Assembly (NCBI GenBank): GCA_910584595.1
Contig: CAJUBQ010000010.1
Location: 1-64,000, forward strand
Direction of reading: 5' to 3'
Origin: an uncultured Eubacterium sp.
Lineage (GTDB): Bacteria > Bacillota > Clostridia > Lachnospirales > Lachnospiraceae
Length of the DNA stretch: 64,000 bases
The translations under genes and the position numbers were made by a program. Position 1 is the first letter of the stretch. Every line of letters begins with the position of its first letter. Below, piece after piece: positions 35,796-45,723 of this stretch. Under the pieces are notes generated by a model. It made no database searches. It was not told the DNA's origin and saw nothing but the letters and a program-made list of their open reading frames with translations.

Positions 35796-37588
35796 TACGC
35801 CATTCCCCCTTTCGTTTCATTTCCATTTTTGAAATCCGTTTTTTCAGACTTGAATTGGGACGCATAAATCTCCTGATATACCTTACAGTTTTCCAACAGT
35901 TGCTCATGCGTCCCCTTGCCCACAAGCTCACCATCGTCCAGCACTAAAATACAATCTGCGGACTGTACCGAAGAAGTTCTTTGAGATACAATAAATACAG
36001 CAGGATGATAATCCAGATTACGCAAAGACTCTCGCAGTCTGGCATCCGTAGCAAAATCAAGCGCACTTGCACTGTCATCCAAAATCAGGATTTCCGGCCT
36101 TCGTACCAACGCCCTCGCAATGGTCAAACGCTGGCGCTGTCCACCCGACAGATTTTTTCCTCCCTGTTCGATTGGCTCATCAAGCCCCATCTCTTTTGCC
36201 TGAATCACATCTGACGCCTGGGCTGACTCAATCGCTGAGCGAAGCTGACTCTCTGATGCATCCTCATTTCCCCACTTTAGATTTTCACGGATCGTTCCCT
36301 GAAACAATACCGCTTTTTGCATCACAACGCCGATCTTGCTCCGCAGCTGTGCAAGATCATACTGACGCACATCTTTTCCATCCACTTTCACAGACCCTTT
36401 GGCCACATCATAAAATCTTGGAATCAGATTTACGACCGTACTTTTTCCGGAACCGGTTCCACCGATAATCCCAATCGTTTCTCCGGAATATACCTCAAAA
36501 TCAATATCGGATACAGCGTATTCCCCGGAACCATGATAGGACATACTGACGTTAGAAAATGAAACTTTTGGCAATCCTGCCGCTGAAATATTTGCTTCGC
36601 CTGTGATATCTGCGCAAGGCGCCTGTACATCCGTACCTTCCATTCCGGCTTGTATATCAAGCACATCAGCCACTCGTTTTCCACATGCGATTGCTTTTGT
36701 TACACTTACAATCAGATTTGCAAGCTTGATTAATTCCACAAGAATCTGCGACATGTAATTTACAAGCGCTACAACCTCTCCTTGTGTCAAATATCCGATG
36801 TCCACCCGCATAGCGCCTGTCCAAATCAGCGCTAACGTCGCAACATTAATGATAACATAGGTAACAGGATTCATCAATGCTGATATTTTGCCAACATACT
36901 GTTGATCTTCATTCAACACTTGATTTTTCGCATTAAATTTATCTATTTCTTCGTCTTCTTTATGAAACGCGCGTATCACACGAACCCCTGTAAGATTTTC
37001 CCGTACCAGCATCAGCACATCGTCCAAACCATTCTGTACTTTTTTATAGAGTGGAATGCTGACGCACATAACGCCAAAAACAACCAAAGAAAGCAGCGGA
37101 ATCGTTACAACGAAAATAATTGCGGATTTTACATCTACTGTAAATGCCATAACCATCGCGCCAAATACAATAAACGGAGAACGCAAAAACAGACGCAGAA
37201 ACAAATTAATTCCAGATTGTACCTGGTTAATATCGCTTGTCATACGTGTAATCAGCGTAGAAGTCCCAATCTGGTCCAATTTTGAAAAAGACAGGTTTTG
37301 AATATGCATAAATACTGCATGACGCAGTTTCGCCGCCATACCTACTGCCGCTTTTGCAGCAAAAAATTGCGCTGTAATAGAACATATCAGTCCAATCAGC
37401 CCCAATCCGGTCATAACCAGACACATACGAACGACATAATTTTTATCACCGCCGGCAATACCCGTATCAATGATTGCAGCCATAACTAATGGAACAATGA
37501 GCTCAAAAATTGCTTCCAGCATTTTAAATAGCGGGGCAAGAATACTTTCTTTTTTATAATCTCTTAAAAAATATAATATTTTTTTCAT
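35795..37588 (-). CDS. ABC exporter half-transporter, subunit with degenerate ATPase site
   Basis: 597 aa. Membrane domain about 15-320, then Walker A GGTGSGKSTVV, signature LSGGQRQRL, but Walker B reads LILDDSASALD, with Asp where the catalytic Glu should be. One degenerate and one normal site is the hallmark of heterodimeric exporters such as the BmrCD and TM287/288 type. First gene of the pair. Confidence 0.9.
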   Translation of the reverse strand: MKKILYFLRDYKKESILAPLFKMLEAIFELIVPLVMAAIIDTGIAGGDKNYVVRMCLVMTGLGLIGLICSITAQFFAAKAAVGMAAKLRHAVFMHIQNLSFSKLDQIGTSTLITRMTSDINQVQSGINLFLRLFLRSPFIVFGAMVMAFTVDVKSAIIFVVTIPLLSLVVFGVMCVSIPLYKKVQNGLDDVLMLVRENLTGVRVIRAFHKEDEEIDKFNAKNQVLNEDQQYVGKISALMNPVTYVIINVATLALIWTGAMRVDIGYLTQGEVVALVNYMSQILVELIKLANLIVSVTKAIACGKRVADVLDIQAGMEGTDVQAPCADITGEANISAAGLPKVSFSNVSMSYHGSGEYAVSDIDFEVYSGETIGIIGGTGSGKSTVVNLIPRFYDVAKGSVKVDGKDVRQYDLAQLRSKIGVVMQKAVLFQGTIRENLKWGNEDASESQLRSAIESAQASDVIQAKEMGLDEPIEQGGKNLSGGQRQRLTIARALVRRPEILILDDSASALDFATDARLRESLRNLDYHPAVFIVSQRTSSVQSADCILVLDDGELVGKGTHEQLLENCKVYQEIYASQFKSEKTDFKNGNETKGGMA

Positions 37589-37693
37589 AACTTTTCACCC
37601 TCTTATCCGAAAAGAAAGACAGTACTGTTCTACAGTATCTGCCTTGGATGCTTTTTTTATTCTGCCATTGAAATATGTATACCCTTTCGGGTA

Positions 37694-37739
37694 GGATCTT
37701 TGCAGCGATTTTCCAAAGAGACGGTCACCGCAAAGATCC
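37694..37739. terminator. Hairpin between the PrsA-like gene and the ABC operon
   Basis: GGATCTTTGC (37694-37703) pairs with GCAAAGATCC (37730-37739), and TACCC/GGGTA lies beside it. No clear T run, so termination is tentative. Confidence 0.4.
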
Positions 37740-37758
37740 GATCAAACTGCTGCTATCT

Positions 37759-38973
37759 TTATTCTTCTGAATTCTCCGCATTTGACGTATCTTCTGCATC
37801 CGTACTGTCTGCATTTGACGTATCATCTGTGCCTGTACTGCCTGTATCTGACGTATCGTCTGTGCCCGTACCGTCTGCATTTGATGTATCGTCTGTGCCT
37901 GTACCTGACGTATCGTCTGTCGAAGTGGTTGTTTCTTCTGCTTTTGCAGTATAAAGTTCATCAAAATTAACTTTTTTCCACTCGTTTTCGTTAATCTTCC
38001 AATCACTGGATTCTTTATAGCTTTCAACCGTCTCTGAATATTTATCATTACGGCGCTGGGTCAGAATGGATTCTTTTTTTGTTTTTGCAGCTTCTTTGTC
38101 ATCTGTGGAATCCATGCGGATGACATAATAGCCATTGCTTGTTTCAATTACGGTATCTGACAGCTTGCCTTCTTTGAGCTTGTCCGCCGCTTTCAGCACT
38201 TCTATATCCATGCTTGTCGTATTGTCGTCTTCATTCAGATCTCCGTCTCCATAAGAACAGGTCTGTATTGTGTATTCTTTGTCTTTTGCGGCTTTTTCCA
38301 TATCTTCGCCGGCGCTTTCCAGAAATTGCTCAGCAGTTTCTTTGTTGTCTTTTCCTGCCTCTGCACTGTCGTCTGCAGCTGTATCATCTGTTGCTGTATC
38401 CGACGCGGCTGTTTTGTCAAAGCGGACATAGCTGAATGTTTTTTGTGCACACTCTTCATCCGAAACATTTGTATCGATTTCTTCCTGAATGGCTGTGCGC
38501 ATTTTTGACTGAATTTTATTCAGCCGAAGCATTTCTTCTACAATTTCCTGCGTTGCGCCCATTTTATTCATCGCTTCTGCACTATTGTCTGCCAGAAACT
38601 TAGATGCAGCCTGTGTAATCGCCGTTTTTTCTTCCTCTGTCAGCTCTATCTGATAGTCCGCGGCATGCGCATCCATCAGATAGCACTCACGAATATTTTC
38701 CATAACACTGTCTTTTACCGAATCTGTCATCGTTGTGCCATCTCCGGAATCAGAATTCCACATATCTTCTCCATAATAAGAAAGAAAATACAGGTCTGTC
38801 TGCGCCGCCTGATACTGAGCCATAAAGTTGGCAACACCCATAGAAATCTCCCTGCCGTCTAAAGTGGCTGCCACCGCCTGCGCATTTACTTTACTGCCGC
38901 CACAACCTGTTACTGTAAAAGATGTAAGCATTGCCGCCGCAAGCAGCATTGCCGCAATTTTTTTGAATTTCAT
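37759..38973 (-). CDS. PrsA/SurA-like foldase lipoprotein
   Basis: About 404 aa from the ATG at 38973 (AGGAGG upstream). Lipoprotein signal ending TSFTVTGC. An N-terminal SurA-like helical region (about 35-170) precedes a diverged parvulin-like part with KLKEGKLSDTVIETSNGYYVIRMDS near 270. The last 60 residues are a low-complexity tail of TDDTS/NAD-type repeats, matched in the DNA by near-tandem 30-39-base repeats at 37770-37930. Likely helps fold secreted proteins. Confidence 0.8.
   Translation of the reverse strand: MKFKKIAAMLLAAAMLTSFTVTGCGGSKVNAQAVAATLDGREISMGVANFMAQYQAAQTDLYFLSYYGEDMWNSDSGDGTTMTDSVKDSVMENIRECYLMDAHAADYQIELTEEEKTAITQAASKFLADNSAEAMNKMGATQEIVEEMLRLNKIQSKMRTAIQEEIDTNVSDEECAQKTFSYVRFDKTAASDTATDDTAADDSAEAGKDNKETAEQFLESAGEDMEKAAKDKEYTIQTCSYGDGDLNEDDNTTSMDIEVLKAADKLKEGKLSDTVIETSNGYYVIRMDSTDDKEAAKTKKESILTQRRNDKYSETVESYKESSDWKINENEWKKVNFDELYTAKAEETTTSTDDTSGTGTDDTSNADGTGTDDTSDTGSTGTDDTSNADSTDAEDTSNAENSEE
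37770..37930. repeat. Imperfect tandem repeat coding for the TDDTS tail
   Basis: Repeated units around GACGTATCGTCTGTGCC, spaced about 30-39 bases; about five copies. Likely variable in length between strains. Confidence 0.6.
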
Positions 38974-39074
38974 AAATAGACTGCCTCCTAAATATTTAAA
39001 ATTTTGCAATTATCTGCGGTATTCATTCACTGGTCTATTATAGTGCAAATATCCGCTGTCTGCAAGAAGTTTCA

Positions 39075-42000
39075 TTATTTTTTCACATAACCCATTGCCT
39101 CCGTCAGCTCTGTCAGCAACGCTAACGGCTGTACTTTTTTTGCATCACGGCTGTTTTGCATCATATTGTATGTGAAGGCGGGATTTTTGCCAACTGCTGT
39201 AAATGTAAGCCTGCCATCATATTGTTTGACGAAATCCGGTATTTTCGACGTATCAATCTCAGCATATTCGTGCATCGTCATCCGCAGCATTTTTCCTTTT
39301 TGCGTGATTTCTTTGATATATACCCGATGCGCCTTTGCTTTTACCTGTGCGATCTTGAGTAAATTACATACAGACGCCGGCGGATCTCCAAAACGGTCTA
39401 ATAGTTCTTCCATCATCTCTTCTGCTTCTTCCTGCGTCTCTATCCCTGCTACACGCTTATATATATCTAACTTCTGATACTCATTCGGGATATAAGACGG
39501 CGGAATATATGCATCGATATCGATATCAATCGATGTCTCAAAGTCCTCTGCAGCGTTCTCTCCTTTGGCCTGCTTCACTGCATCGCCCAGCATCTTACAA
39601 TACAGATCATAACCGACTGCCTCCATATGACCGCTCTGCTGCGCTCCGAGAAGATTTCCTGCACCACGGATTTCCAAATCACGCATAGCGATTTTAAATC
39701 CGCTTCCCAGATCGGTAAACTCCTTGATCGCCGCCAGACGCTTTTCTGCCACTTCTTTGAGCATTTTATCACGCCGATACATTAAAAATGCATATGCCGT
39801 CCGGTTTGAACGCCCGACTCTGCCGCGAAGCTGATACAGCTGCGACAGTCCCATATTATCTGCATCCTGAATAATCATTGTATTGACGTTGGAAATATCT
39901 AATCCTGTTTCAATAATTGTTGTAGATACTAATACATCAATTTCTCCATTGATAAACTGATACATAATATTTTCCAGCTCACGTTCCTTCATCTGCCCGT
40001 GTGCGATCGCGGTTACTGCATCCGGCACAAGACTCTGTACTTTTGCCGCCACATCCTGAATCTGATTGACTCTGTTAAACACATAGTAAACCTGTCCTCC
40101 TCTGGCAAGCTCCCGTACAATCGCTTCACGCACCATTTCTTCATTATATTCCAGGACATATGTCTGTATCGGCACACGGTCAACCGGAGGCTCTTCCAGC
40201 ACACTCATATCCCGGATCCCTATCAGGCTCATATGCAAAGTCCTCGGAATCGGCGTAGCTGTCAGTGTCAGCACATCTACGTTTGTTTTCAGCTTTTTTA
40301 TTTTTTCTTTGTGGGTCACCCCAAACCGCTGTTCTTCATCCACGATTAAAAGTCCCAAATCTTTATATTGCACATCTTTAGACAATACCCGGTGTGTACC
40401 GACAATAATATCGGTCGTCCCTTGTTTTACCCCCTGTATCGTCTTCTTTTGCTGGGCCGGCGTACGAAATCTGCATAACAGACCGATTGTAATCGGAAAA
40501 TCCTGCATACGCTGCACAAAGTTGTTATAAACCTGCTGTGCCAGAATCGTTGTCGGAGCCAGATACACTACCTGTTTGCTTTCCTGTACCGCTTTAAAAG
40601 CTGCACGTATGGCAATCTCTGTCTTGCCATATCCGACGTCGCCGCAAATGAGCCGGTCCATAATCTTTGTGCTTTCCATATCCCGCTTTGTCGCTTCAAT
40701 CGCCATCGTCTGATCTTCAGTCTCCTCAAACGGGAACATTTCTTCAAATTCTCTCTGCCAGACAGTATCCGGCCCATAGACATATCCTTTCTGATCTTCT
40801 CTGGCAGCATAAAGCTGTACAAGTTCTCCGGCAATCTCCTTTACCGCGCTTCTTACTTTTGTTTTTGTTTTCTTCCATTCCAGACTTCCAAGAGAATTCA
40901 GCTTTGGTTTACGCTCACCTGCGCCGGCATATTTTTGTATCATGTCCAGCTGCGTCGCCAGTATATACAGCACACCGCCTTTATCATATTCAATCTTAAT
41001 ATAATCTTTTGTAGTTCCCTCTACTTCAATTTTTTCGATTCCCTGATAGATGCCTAATCCATGATTTTCATGCACAATATAATCTCCGACACTCAAATCG
41101 GTAAAACTGGCAACCTTTTCTCCATTTTTGGCCGGACGGCGTTTCTTCTTCTTTTTCTCCGCTCCAAAAATATCACTTTCAGATATCACTACAAATTTTA
41201 ACATCGGATATTCATATCCACGCTTTACTTTTCCATAAAGCGCCATCACTTCCCCCGGCTTTACGATATGGTCATAATCTTCAGTATAAAATGCATTTAA
41301 TCCTTCATCTACCAGATCCTGTGTCAGCCTTTGCGCTCTTGTTCTCGATCCAGATAATAAAATCACCTTATAATTTTTCTTTTTGTATTGATGCAAATCC
41401 TTTACTAACAGTTCAAAACTGTTATTATAAGGGTTTACGGAGCGGGTCTGCAGCGGATAAACTTTTTCAACTGCCAATTCCGGCATTTTTAATTCCAACG
41501 TCGCCAATGCGATCGTATGCATCCGCTCTAACTTAGCAAAAATTTCTTTCCCACGGTAGAAAGCATCTGTCTGCCCCGGTAAAACATATCCTTTCTCCAA
41601 ACGCTGCCGCATACTTTCCATATATTCGGTTTCTACTGCCGCACTTTGCTCCGCCACACGAACAGGTTCATCTAATGCCACAATTGTTTGCTCCAATTGA
41701 AAATAATCCAACAGACAAACGGTCTGTTCTGTAAAATAAGCCAAATATTCGTCTAATTTTGCACTGCTTCCCATCTCCTGCAGCTCTTCTATCAATGCAT
41801 CTACCGTACTTTTTAAACGATATGCTTCTTCTGTCTTTCTCTCTTTCCGCAGCCTGGAGGTCACTTGCTCCTCTTCTTCCCGCAGCCTTAGTATCCCTTC
41901 CTGTATCTGTTCAGGATCCAGCAGACATTCGTTTGCCGGATAGATCTGTATCTGTTCCAGATTTTCTATAGACCGCTGACTGGACGCCTCATAATTTCGG

Positions 42001-42608
42001 ATGGAATCAATCTCATCGCCCCAAAGCTCAATCCGATACGGATTTTCTTCTGTCAACACAAAAATATCTAAAATACCGCCACGAACCGCAAACTGTCCAG
42101 GCGCTTCCGCCTGATAATTTCTTTCATAGCCCATAACGGCCAGTTCTTTTTGCATTGCGTTCATATTCATCGTACCGCCGGTTTTTAATGTAATAATTTT
42201 TGATTGAAAACCGGACGGCAGCGGCATTCGGTTCATCAGTGCATCAAAAGTAGTGACGACCGTACATTTCTGCCCGCCTGCCAGCATTTTCAGCGCTTGA
42301 ATCCGCTCTTTTGCCAATTCATTCCCACGAATATCTGACTGATAAAATAAAAGATCCTTTGCAGGAAAAAAACAGACATTCTTATCAAAAAAACGATATT
42401 CCTCACAAAATTCCCTGGCCCGCTGCTCTGTGAACGTCACAATCAGCCTGCTGTATATATTCCCGCTCAGGCAATGAATAAAATGCAGCTTTTGCGGATC
42501 AATACAACCTGTGATTTCCAAAATGCCAGTCCCCGCTTTTTGAGAGAGCCGGGTACGGATCTCCTGATATTCTGTCATAGCCAAAAGCGGCTCTGTAAAT
42601 GCATTCAT
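39075..42608 (-). CDS. mfd: Transcription-repair coupling factor
   Basis: 1177 aa, full length. The UvrB-like N-terminal module, the RNA-polymerase interaction domain (SVGDYIVHENHGLGIYQGIEK near 495) and the helicase follow in order. Helicase motifs: Walker A DRLICGDVGYGKTEIA, DEEQ box LLIVDEEQRFGVTHKEK, TATPIPRTLHMSL, QLRGRVGRS. It removes stalled RNA polymerase and recruits UvrA. It follows pth by 43 bases, the usual pth-mfd order. Confidence 0.97.
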   Translation of the reverse strand: MNAFTEPLLAMTEYQEIRTRLSQKAGTGILEITGCIDPQKLHFIHCLSGNIYSRLIVTFTEQRAREFCEEYRFFDKNVCFFPAKDLLFYQSDIRGNELAKERIQALKMLAGGQKCTVVTTFDALMNRMPLPSGFQSKIITLKTGGTMNMNAMQKELAVMGYERNYQAEAPGQFAVRGGILDIFVLTEENPYRIELWGDEIDSIRNYEASSQRSIENLEQIQIYPANECLLDPEQIQEGILRLREEEEQVTSRLRKERKTEEAYRLKSTVDALIEELQEMGSSAKLDEYLAYFTEQTVCLLDYFQLEQTIVALDEPVRVAEQSAAVETEYMESMRQRLEKGYVLPGQTDAFYRGKEIFAKLERMHTIALATLELKMPELAVEKVYPLQTRSVNPYNNSFELLVKDLHQYKKKNYKVILLSGSRTRAQRLTQDLVDEGLNAFYTEDYDHIVKPGEVMALYGKVKRGYEYPMLKFVVISESDIFGAEKKKKKRRPAKNGEKVASFTDLSVGDYIVHENHGLGIYQGIEKIEVEGTTKDYIKIEYDKGGVLYILATQLDMIQKYAGAGERKPKLNSLGSLEWKKTKTKVRSAVKEIAGELVQLYAAREDQKGYVYGPDTVWQREFEEMFPFEETEDQTMAIEATKRDMESTKIMDRLICGDVGYGKTEIAIRAAFKAVQESKQVVYLAPTTILAQQVYNNFVQRMQDFPITIGLLCRFRTPAQQKKTIQGVKQGTTDIIVGTHRVLSKDVQYKDLGLLIVDEEQRFGVTHKEKIKKLKTNVDVLTLTATPIPRTLHMSLIGIRDMSVLEEPPVDRVPIQTYVLEYNEEMVREAIVRELARGGQVYYVFNRVNQIQDVAAKVQSLVPDAVTAIAHGQMKERELENIMYQFINGEIDVLVSTTIIETGLDISNVNTMIIQDADNMGLSQLYQLRGRVGRSNRTAYAFLMYRRDKMLKEVAEKRLAAIKEFTDLGSGFKIAMRDLEIRGAGNLLGAQQSGHMEAVGYDLYCKMLGDAVKQAKGENAAEDFETSIDIDIDAYIPPSYIPNEYQKLDIYKRVAGIETQEEAEEMMEELLDRFGDPPASVCNLLKIAQVKAKAHRVYIKEITQKGKMLRMTMHEYAEIDTSKIPDFVKQYDGRLTFTAVGKNPAFTYNMMQNSRDAKKVQPLALLTELTEAMGYVKK

Positions 42609-42651
42609 ATTTTCTTCCCTCTATACACTCCAAATTATGACAAAAATAAAT

Positions 42652-43224
42652 TTACTTTTTCTTTTTATTATAACAATTCATTGCATGCGCCACATCACCT
42701 GCTGCAATCATAGAAACGGCCTCCACGGCATCTTTCATTGCCTCTTGCACCGCTTCTCTTTCCTCCTTTGGAAACCGGCTTAATACGTGATCTGCAAGAT
42801 CCCACCCTTCCGGTTTTACGCCAACGCCAATTTTTATTCTTGCAAACTCCTGTGTACCGGCATGTGCAATAATGCTCTTTATTCCATTATGCCCTCCGGC
42901 GCTGCCTTTTTGCCGAATTCTGAGATTACCGGGTTCTAAACTGATATCATCATAAATGACGAGCAGCTCTGACGAAGGATCCAGTTTATAAAAATGCAGC
43001 GCTGCACCAACCGCCTCTCCGCTGTTGTTCATATAAGTCTGTGGTTTCATAAGCAACACCTTCTGTCCGCCTATCACCCCAATGCCGCAGACAGACCGGA
43101 ACTTCGCATCATTCATCGAAATATGGTATTTATCTGCTATTTCATCAATCGTATCAAATCCAACATTATGCCTGGTTCTCTCATACTGACCGGTTGGATT
43201 TCCAAGTCCTGCTATGATATACAT
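42652..43224 (-). CDS. pth: Peptidyl-tRNA hydrolase
   Basis: 190 aa from the ATG at 43224, where the family's normal N-terminus (MYIIAGLGNPTGQYERTRHN) begins; the frame is open to 43329 but the extra Arg-rich residues are not family-like. Catalytic His in RTRHNVGFDTID, LMKPQTYMNNSGEAV, the Asp in LLVIYDDISLEPGNLRI, and GSAGGHNGIKSI. It recycles peptidyl-tRNAs. The mfd gene follows. Confidence 0.95.
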   Translation of the reverse strand: MYIIAGLGNPTGQYERTRHNVGFDTIDEIADKYHISMNDAKFRSVCGIGVIGGQKVLLMKPQTYMNNSGEAVGAALHFYKLDPSSELLVIYDDISLEPGNLRIRQKGSAGGHNGIKSIIAHAGTQEFARIKIGVGVKPEGWDLADHVLSRFPKEEREAVQEAMKDAVEAVSMIAAGDVAHAMNCYNKKKK

Positions 43225-43385
43225 AACTGCTTCTTCCTCGCTTTTTTCTCTATTACTGAATGTTCGCCTTACAAATTGTATCAGCCGACGCATACGAAAC
43301 ATCCTCCTTCTTCCATCTGGAACAGCCATTAGTATATCATTATATTTCTAAAAAGAAAAGCAAAAAACCTATCTTTAACTATTTC

Positions 43386-43414
43386 TTGCACTCTGTCTTT
43401 AAATATGCTATAGT
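43386..43414 (+). promoter_or_regulatory. Promoter of thiT
   Basis: TTGCAC (43386-43391) and TATAGT (43409-43414) with a 17-base spacer. A small hairpin (TAACAGTTC / GAACTGTTA) sits in the leader near 43426-43456. I see no TPP riboswitch core. Confidence 0.7.
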
Positions 43415-43501
43415 CTGTACGGATGTAACAGTTCAGATAACCCATGGAACTGTTATGTACAGATTCATTTATAAATACACTAGCAAAGCGAGGGATAAAA
43501 A

Positions 43502-44209
43502 ATGTCTCAATTTTTCACTACACCTACGCAGGACGCATGGGGAGTTGATGCGACAACACTGACGCTTGCCGGATTTTTAGCAGTTGCTGTCATCATCGCA
43601 GCGCTTATTGCCGCTGCGCTTCTGTTTCGCCCTAAGCAAGAACGCTCCAAAAGCATTACGACAAAACAGCTCGTATTTTCATCTGCTGCAATGGCATTAG
43701 GCACAGTCGCCTCGATGATTAAATTTGCAGATCTTCCGATGGGCGGCTCGATTACTTTATTCAGCATGTTATTTATCACATTAATCGGATACTGGTATGG
43801 CCCGAAAATCGGTGTGACAACTGCTGTTGCTTATGGACTGCTGCAATTTATTTTACAGCCCATTTTTTATACGCTGCCACAGGTGATTGTAGATTATCCT
43901 CTGGCTTTTGGCGCACTCGGCATTTCCGGTTTTTTCTGCAAAAAGAAAAACGGATTGCTTATCGGTTATCTGGCCGCCGTAATTGGAAGATATTTCTTTG
44001 CATTCTGGTCCGGCATGATCTTTTTTGGTTCCTATGCAGCCGATTATCATATGAGTGTACCGTTATATTCACTCGCATACAATGGCATGTACTTAGTGCC
44101 GGAAGCTGTGCTTACGATCGCAGTATTATCTTTGTCACCGGTAAAAAGCGCACTGGCGCGCATGAAACAATTTGCAGCTGAATCACGCAGCAGACAAACG
44201 GCGATTTAA
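43502..44209 (+). CDS. thiT: ECF transporter substrate-binding subunit, thiamine (ThiT/YuaJ)
   Basis: 235 aa. ThiT marks: DLPMGGSITLFSMLFITLIG, YGPKIGVTTAVAYGLLQFI, DYPLAFGALGISGFF, and RYFFAFWSGMIFFGSYAADY...YSLAYNGMYLVPE. The N-terminus has an extra membrane helix of about 40 residues compared with Bacillus YuaJ. It binds thiamine and docks on a shared EcfAA'T module encoded elsewhere. Start at 43502 (GCGAGGG site). Confidence 0.88.
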   Translation: MSQFFTTPTQDAWGVDATTLTLAGFLAVAVIIAALIAAALLFRPKQERSKSITTKQLVFSSAAMALGTVASMIKFADLPMGGSITLFSMLFITLIGYWYGPKIGVTTAVAYGLLQFILQPIFYTLPQVIVDYPLAFGALGISGFFCKKKNGLLIGYLAAVIGRYFFAFWSGMIFFGSYAADYHMSVPLYSLAYNGMYLVPEAVLTIAVLSLSPVKSALARMKQFAAESRSRQTAI

Positions 44210-44218
44210 GCGTACAAA

Positions 44219-44248
44219 ATTCCCCCGCAAATATCCGCGGGGGAAATC
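44219..44248 (+). terminator. Terminator after thiT
   Basis: TTCCCCCGC pairs with GCGGGGGAA across a short loop; only moderately T-rich afterwards. Confidence 0.75.
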
Positions 44249-44282
44249 CATTCTGTTTCTTCTATATTTATTCCATCATGCA

Positions 44283-45716
44283 TCAATAAGTCAAATTATG
44301 AACATAGCTGATATAACTGCTGTGATCTCCGTTGATTAATATTCCAATGTTCTGCTTGTTGTGGAACCATTTGCCACTGTGTGTCTCTGACCCGACAACC
44401 ATATAAAAATCCCCCTGTGCCGTAACAGAAGTCTCGTCGTCCACCTGAATATAATCTTTATTTCCACCATTATTTCGAAAGCAGATATACCCCTTCTTCT
44501 TACCGGAGTGGATTTCATAAAATACGCTTGCTGCCGGTGCATAGCTTATCATACTGCACTGATAGCTTGCAGCTTCTTCTCCCGAAAAGGACGCCTCAAT
44601 CTCAGGCGTCAGTTCCGGCAGATGGTATGCCGTCGGATCCGAAGAAAAACGTACGACCTGATTGTCTTTGATGAGTCCTCTTTTTACAAAACTGTCAAAA
44701 TAAGTCTGTTTTTCATCCATTGTCATCTTATAATTGTATATAACCTCACCGAACATCGATGCCAGGTCTTCATTCGCATATGACTGTGCATATTCTTTTG
44801 CATTTCCGAGAAGAGAATAATGATAGCACAGCGCCGTATAGATGCGGTACTGATAATCCATCATACTGTTAATCGCAGCTTCTACCGCCGTCTCTCCCTC
44901 TATGCCATTTCCGGTATTGCCTGAGAGTCCTGCCGCCAGCAGCTTATCTTTTAATACCGTAATCTCAGAAGGCTCTACAAAACTGTTATTTTGAATATCG
45001 CCGCCTTCCACCAGCTGACTGTAAATATCTGCAATCTCTGAATCTGACATTGTGCCGACCGTCCGGTCTGATAAGTCCAAAACATAATGACTAAGCCCTT
45101 CCTGCACATCTTTTTCCGCTTCTTCTTCGGTCTGTCCAACAACACTGAAATAGTACGAATACAACTGCATTTTCAGTTCAGCCTGATTTTTCGCATATGC
45201 AATCACCATATTGCGCCGGATATCTCCGTTATTATCTCCGCTGTTGTTTAAAGAAAACAGCCGCGGAGCAAAAATACTAAATATAACGACACATGCTACA
45301 ATCACAACTCCAATCGCAAAATTACGTGGCGTAAAGATCTGAAACTTTTCCTTTTCAGTACCGTCTGCACTGCTTTGCGTTCTTTTCGCCGGCTTCTCAC
45401 TTTTTCTGTGCGCCTTCTTTTCCCGTTTTTCTTTTCTGTCCTTTTTACCAGTTTGAGCGCCCGTTTCAGAAAACGACGCTCCTGTCACTCCGGCCGCCTT
45501 TTCCAATTTTACTACAAATTTTCTGCCATAAGGTGATCGGAACGTCTCCGGATGCGCCTTAATCGAAGCAAGAATTTTTTTCGCCTGCTGCGGATCATCC
45601 ACATTATATTTGTCCACAATTCCTTTAATTCTTTTCAAATCTGCAGCAGCTTCGCGATATTCCTGTTCTGTCTCAAATTCAAGATCTCCTAATTTATATT
45701 TCTTTTCCTGTGCCAT
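44283..45716 (-). CDS. Membrane-anchored protein of unknown function
   Basis: 477 aa. A cytoplasmic N-terminal part (1-130) has a small helical domain (YKLGDLEFETEQEYREAAADL...) and a very basic Lys/Arg-rich stretch (about 92-120). One membrane helix (about 132-152) is followed by an extracytoplasmic domain of about 325 residues that I do not recognise. It is 8 bases after the GGDEF/EAL regulator gene in transcription order, so the two may work together. Confidence 0.65.
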   Translation of the reverse strand: MAQEKKYKLGDLEFETEQEYREAAADLKRIKGIVDKYNVDDPQQAKKILASIKAHPETFRSPYGRKFVVKLEKAAGVTGASFSETGAQTGKKDRKEKREKKAHRKSEKPAKRTQSSADGTEKEKFQIFTPRNFAIGVVIVACVVIFSIFAPRLFSLNNSGDNNGDIRRNMVIAYAKNQAELKMQLYSYYFSVVGQTEEEAEKDVQEGLSHYVLDLSDRTVGTMSDSEIADIYSQLVEGGDIQNNSFVEPSEITVLKDKLLAAGLSGNTGNGIEGETAVEAAINSMMDYQYRIYTALCYHYSLLGNAKEYAQSYANEDLASMFGEVIYNYKMTMDEKQTYFDSFVKRGLIKDNQVVRFSSDPTAYHLPELTPEIEASFSGEEAASYQCSMISYAPAASVFYEIHSGKKKGYICFRNNGGNKDYIQVDDETSVTAQGDFYMVVGSETHSGKWFHNKQNIGILINGDHSSYISYVHNLTY

Positions 45717-45723
45717 AAATCAA

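Noticed and set aside
43415..43501. TPP riboswitch before thiT
   Set aside because: The leader has only a small symmetrical hairpin and lacks the conserved TPP core.
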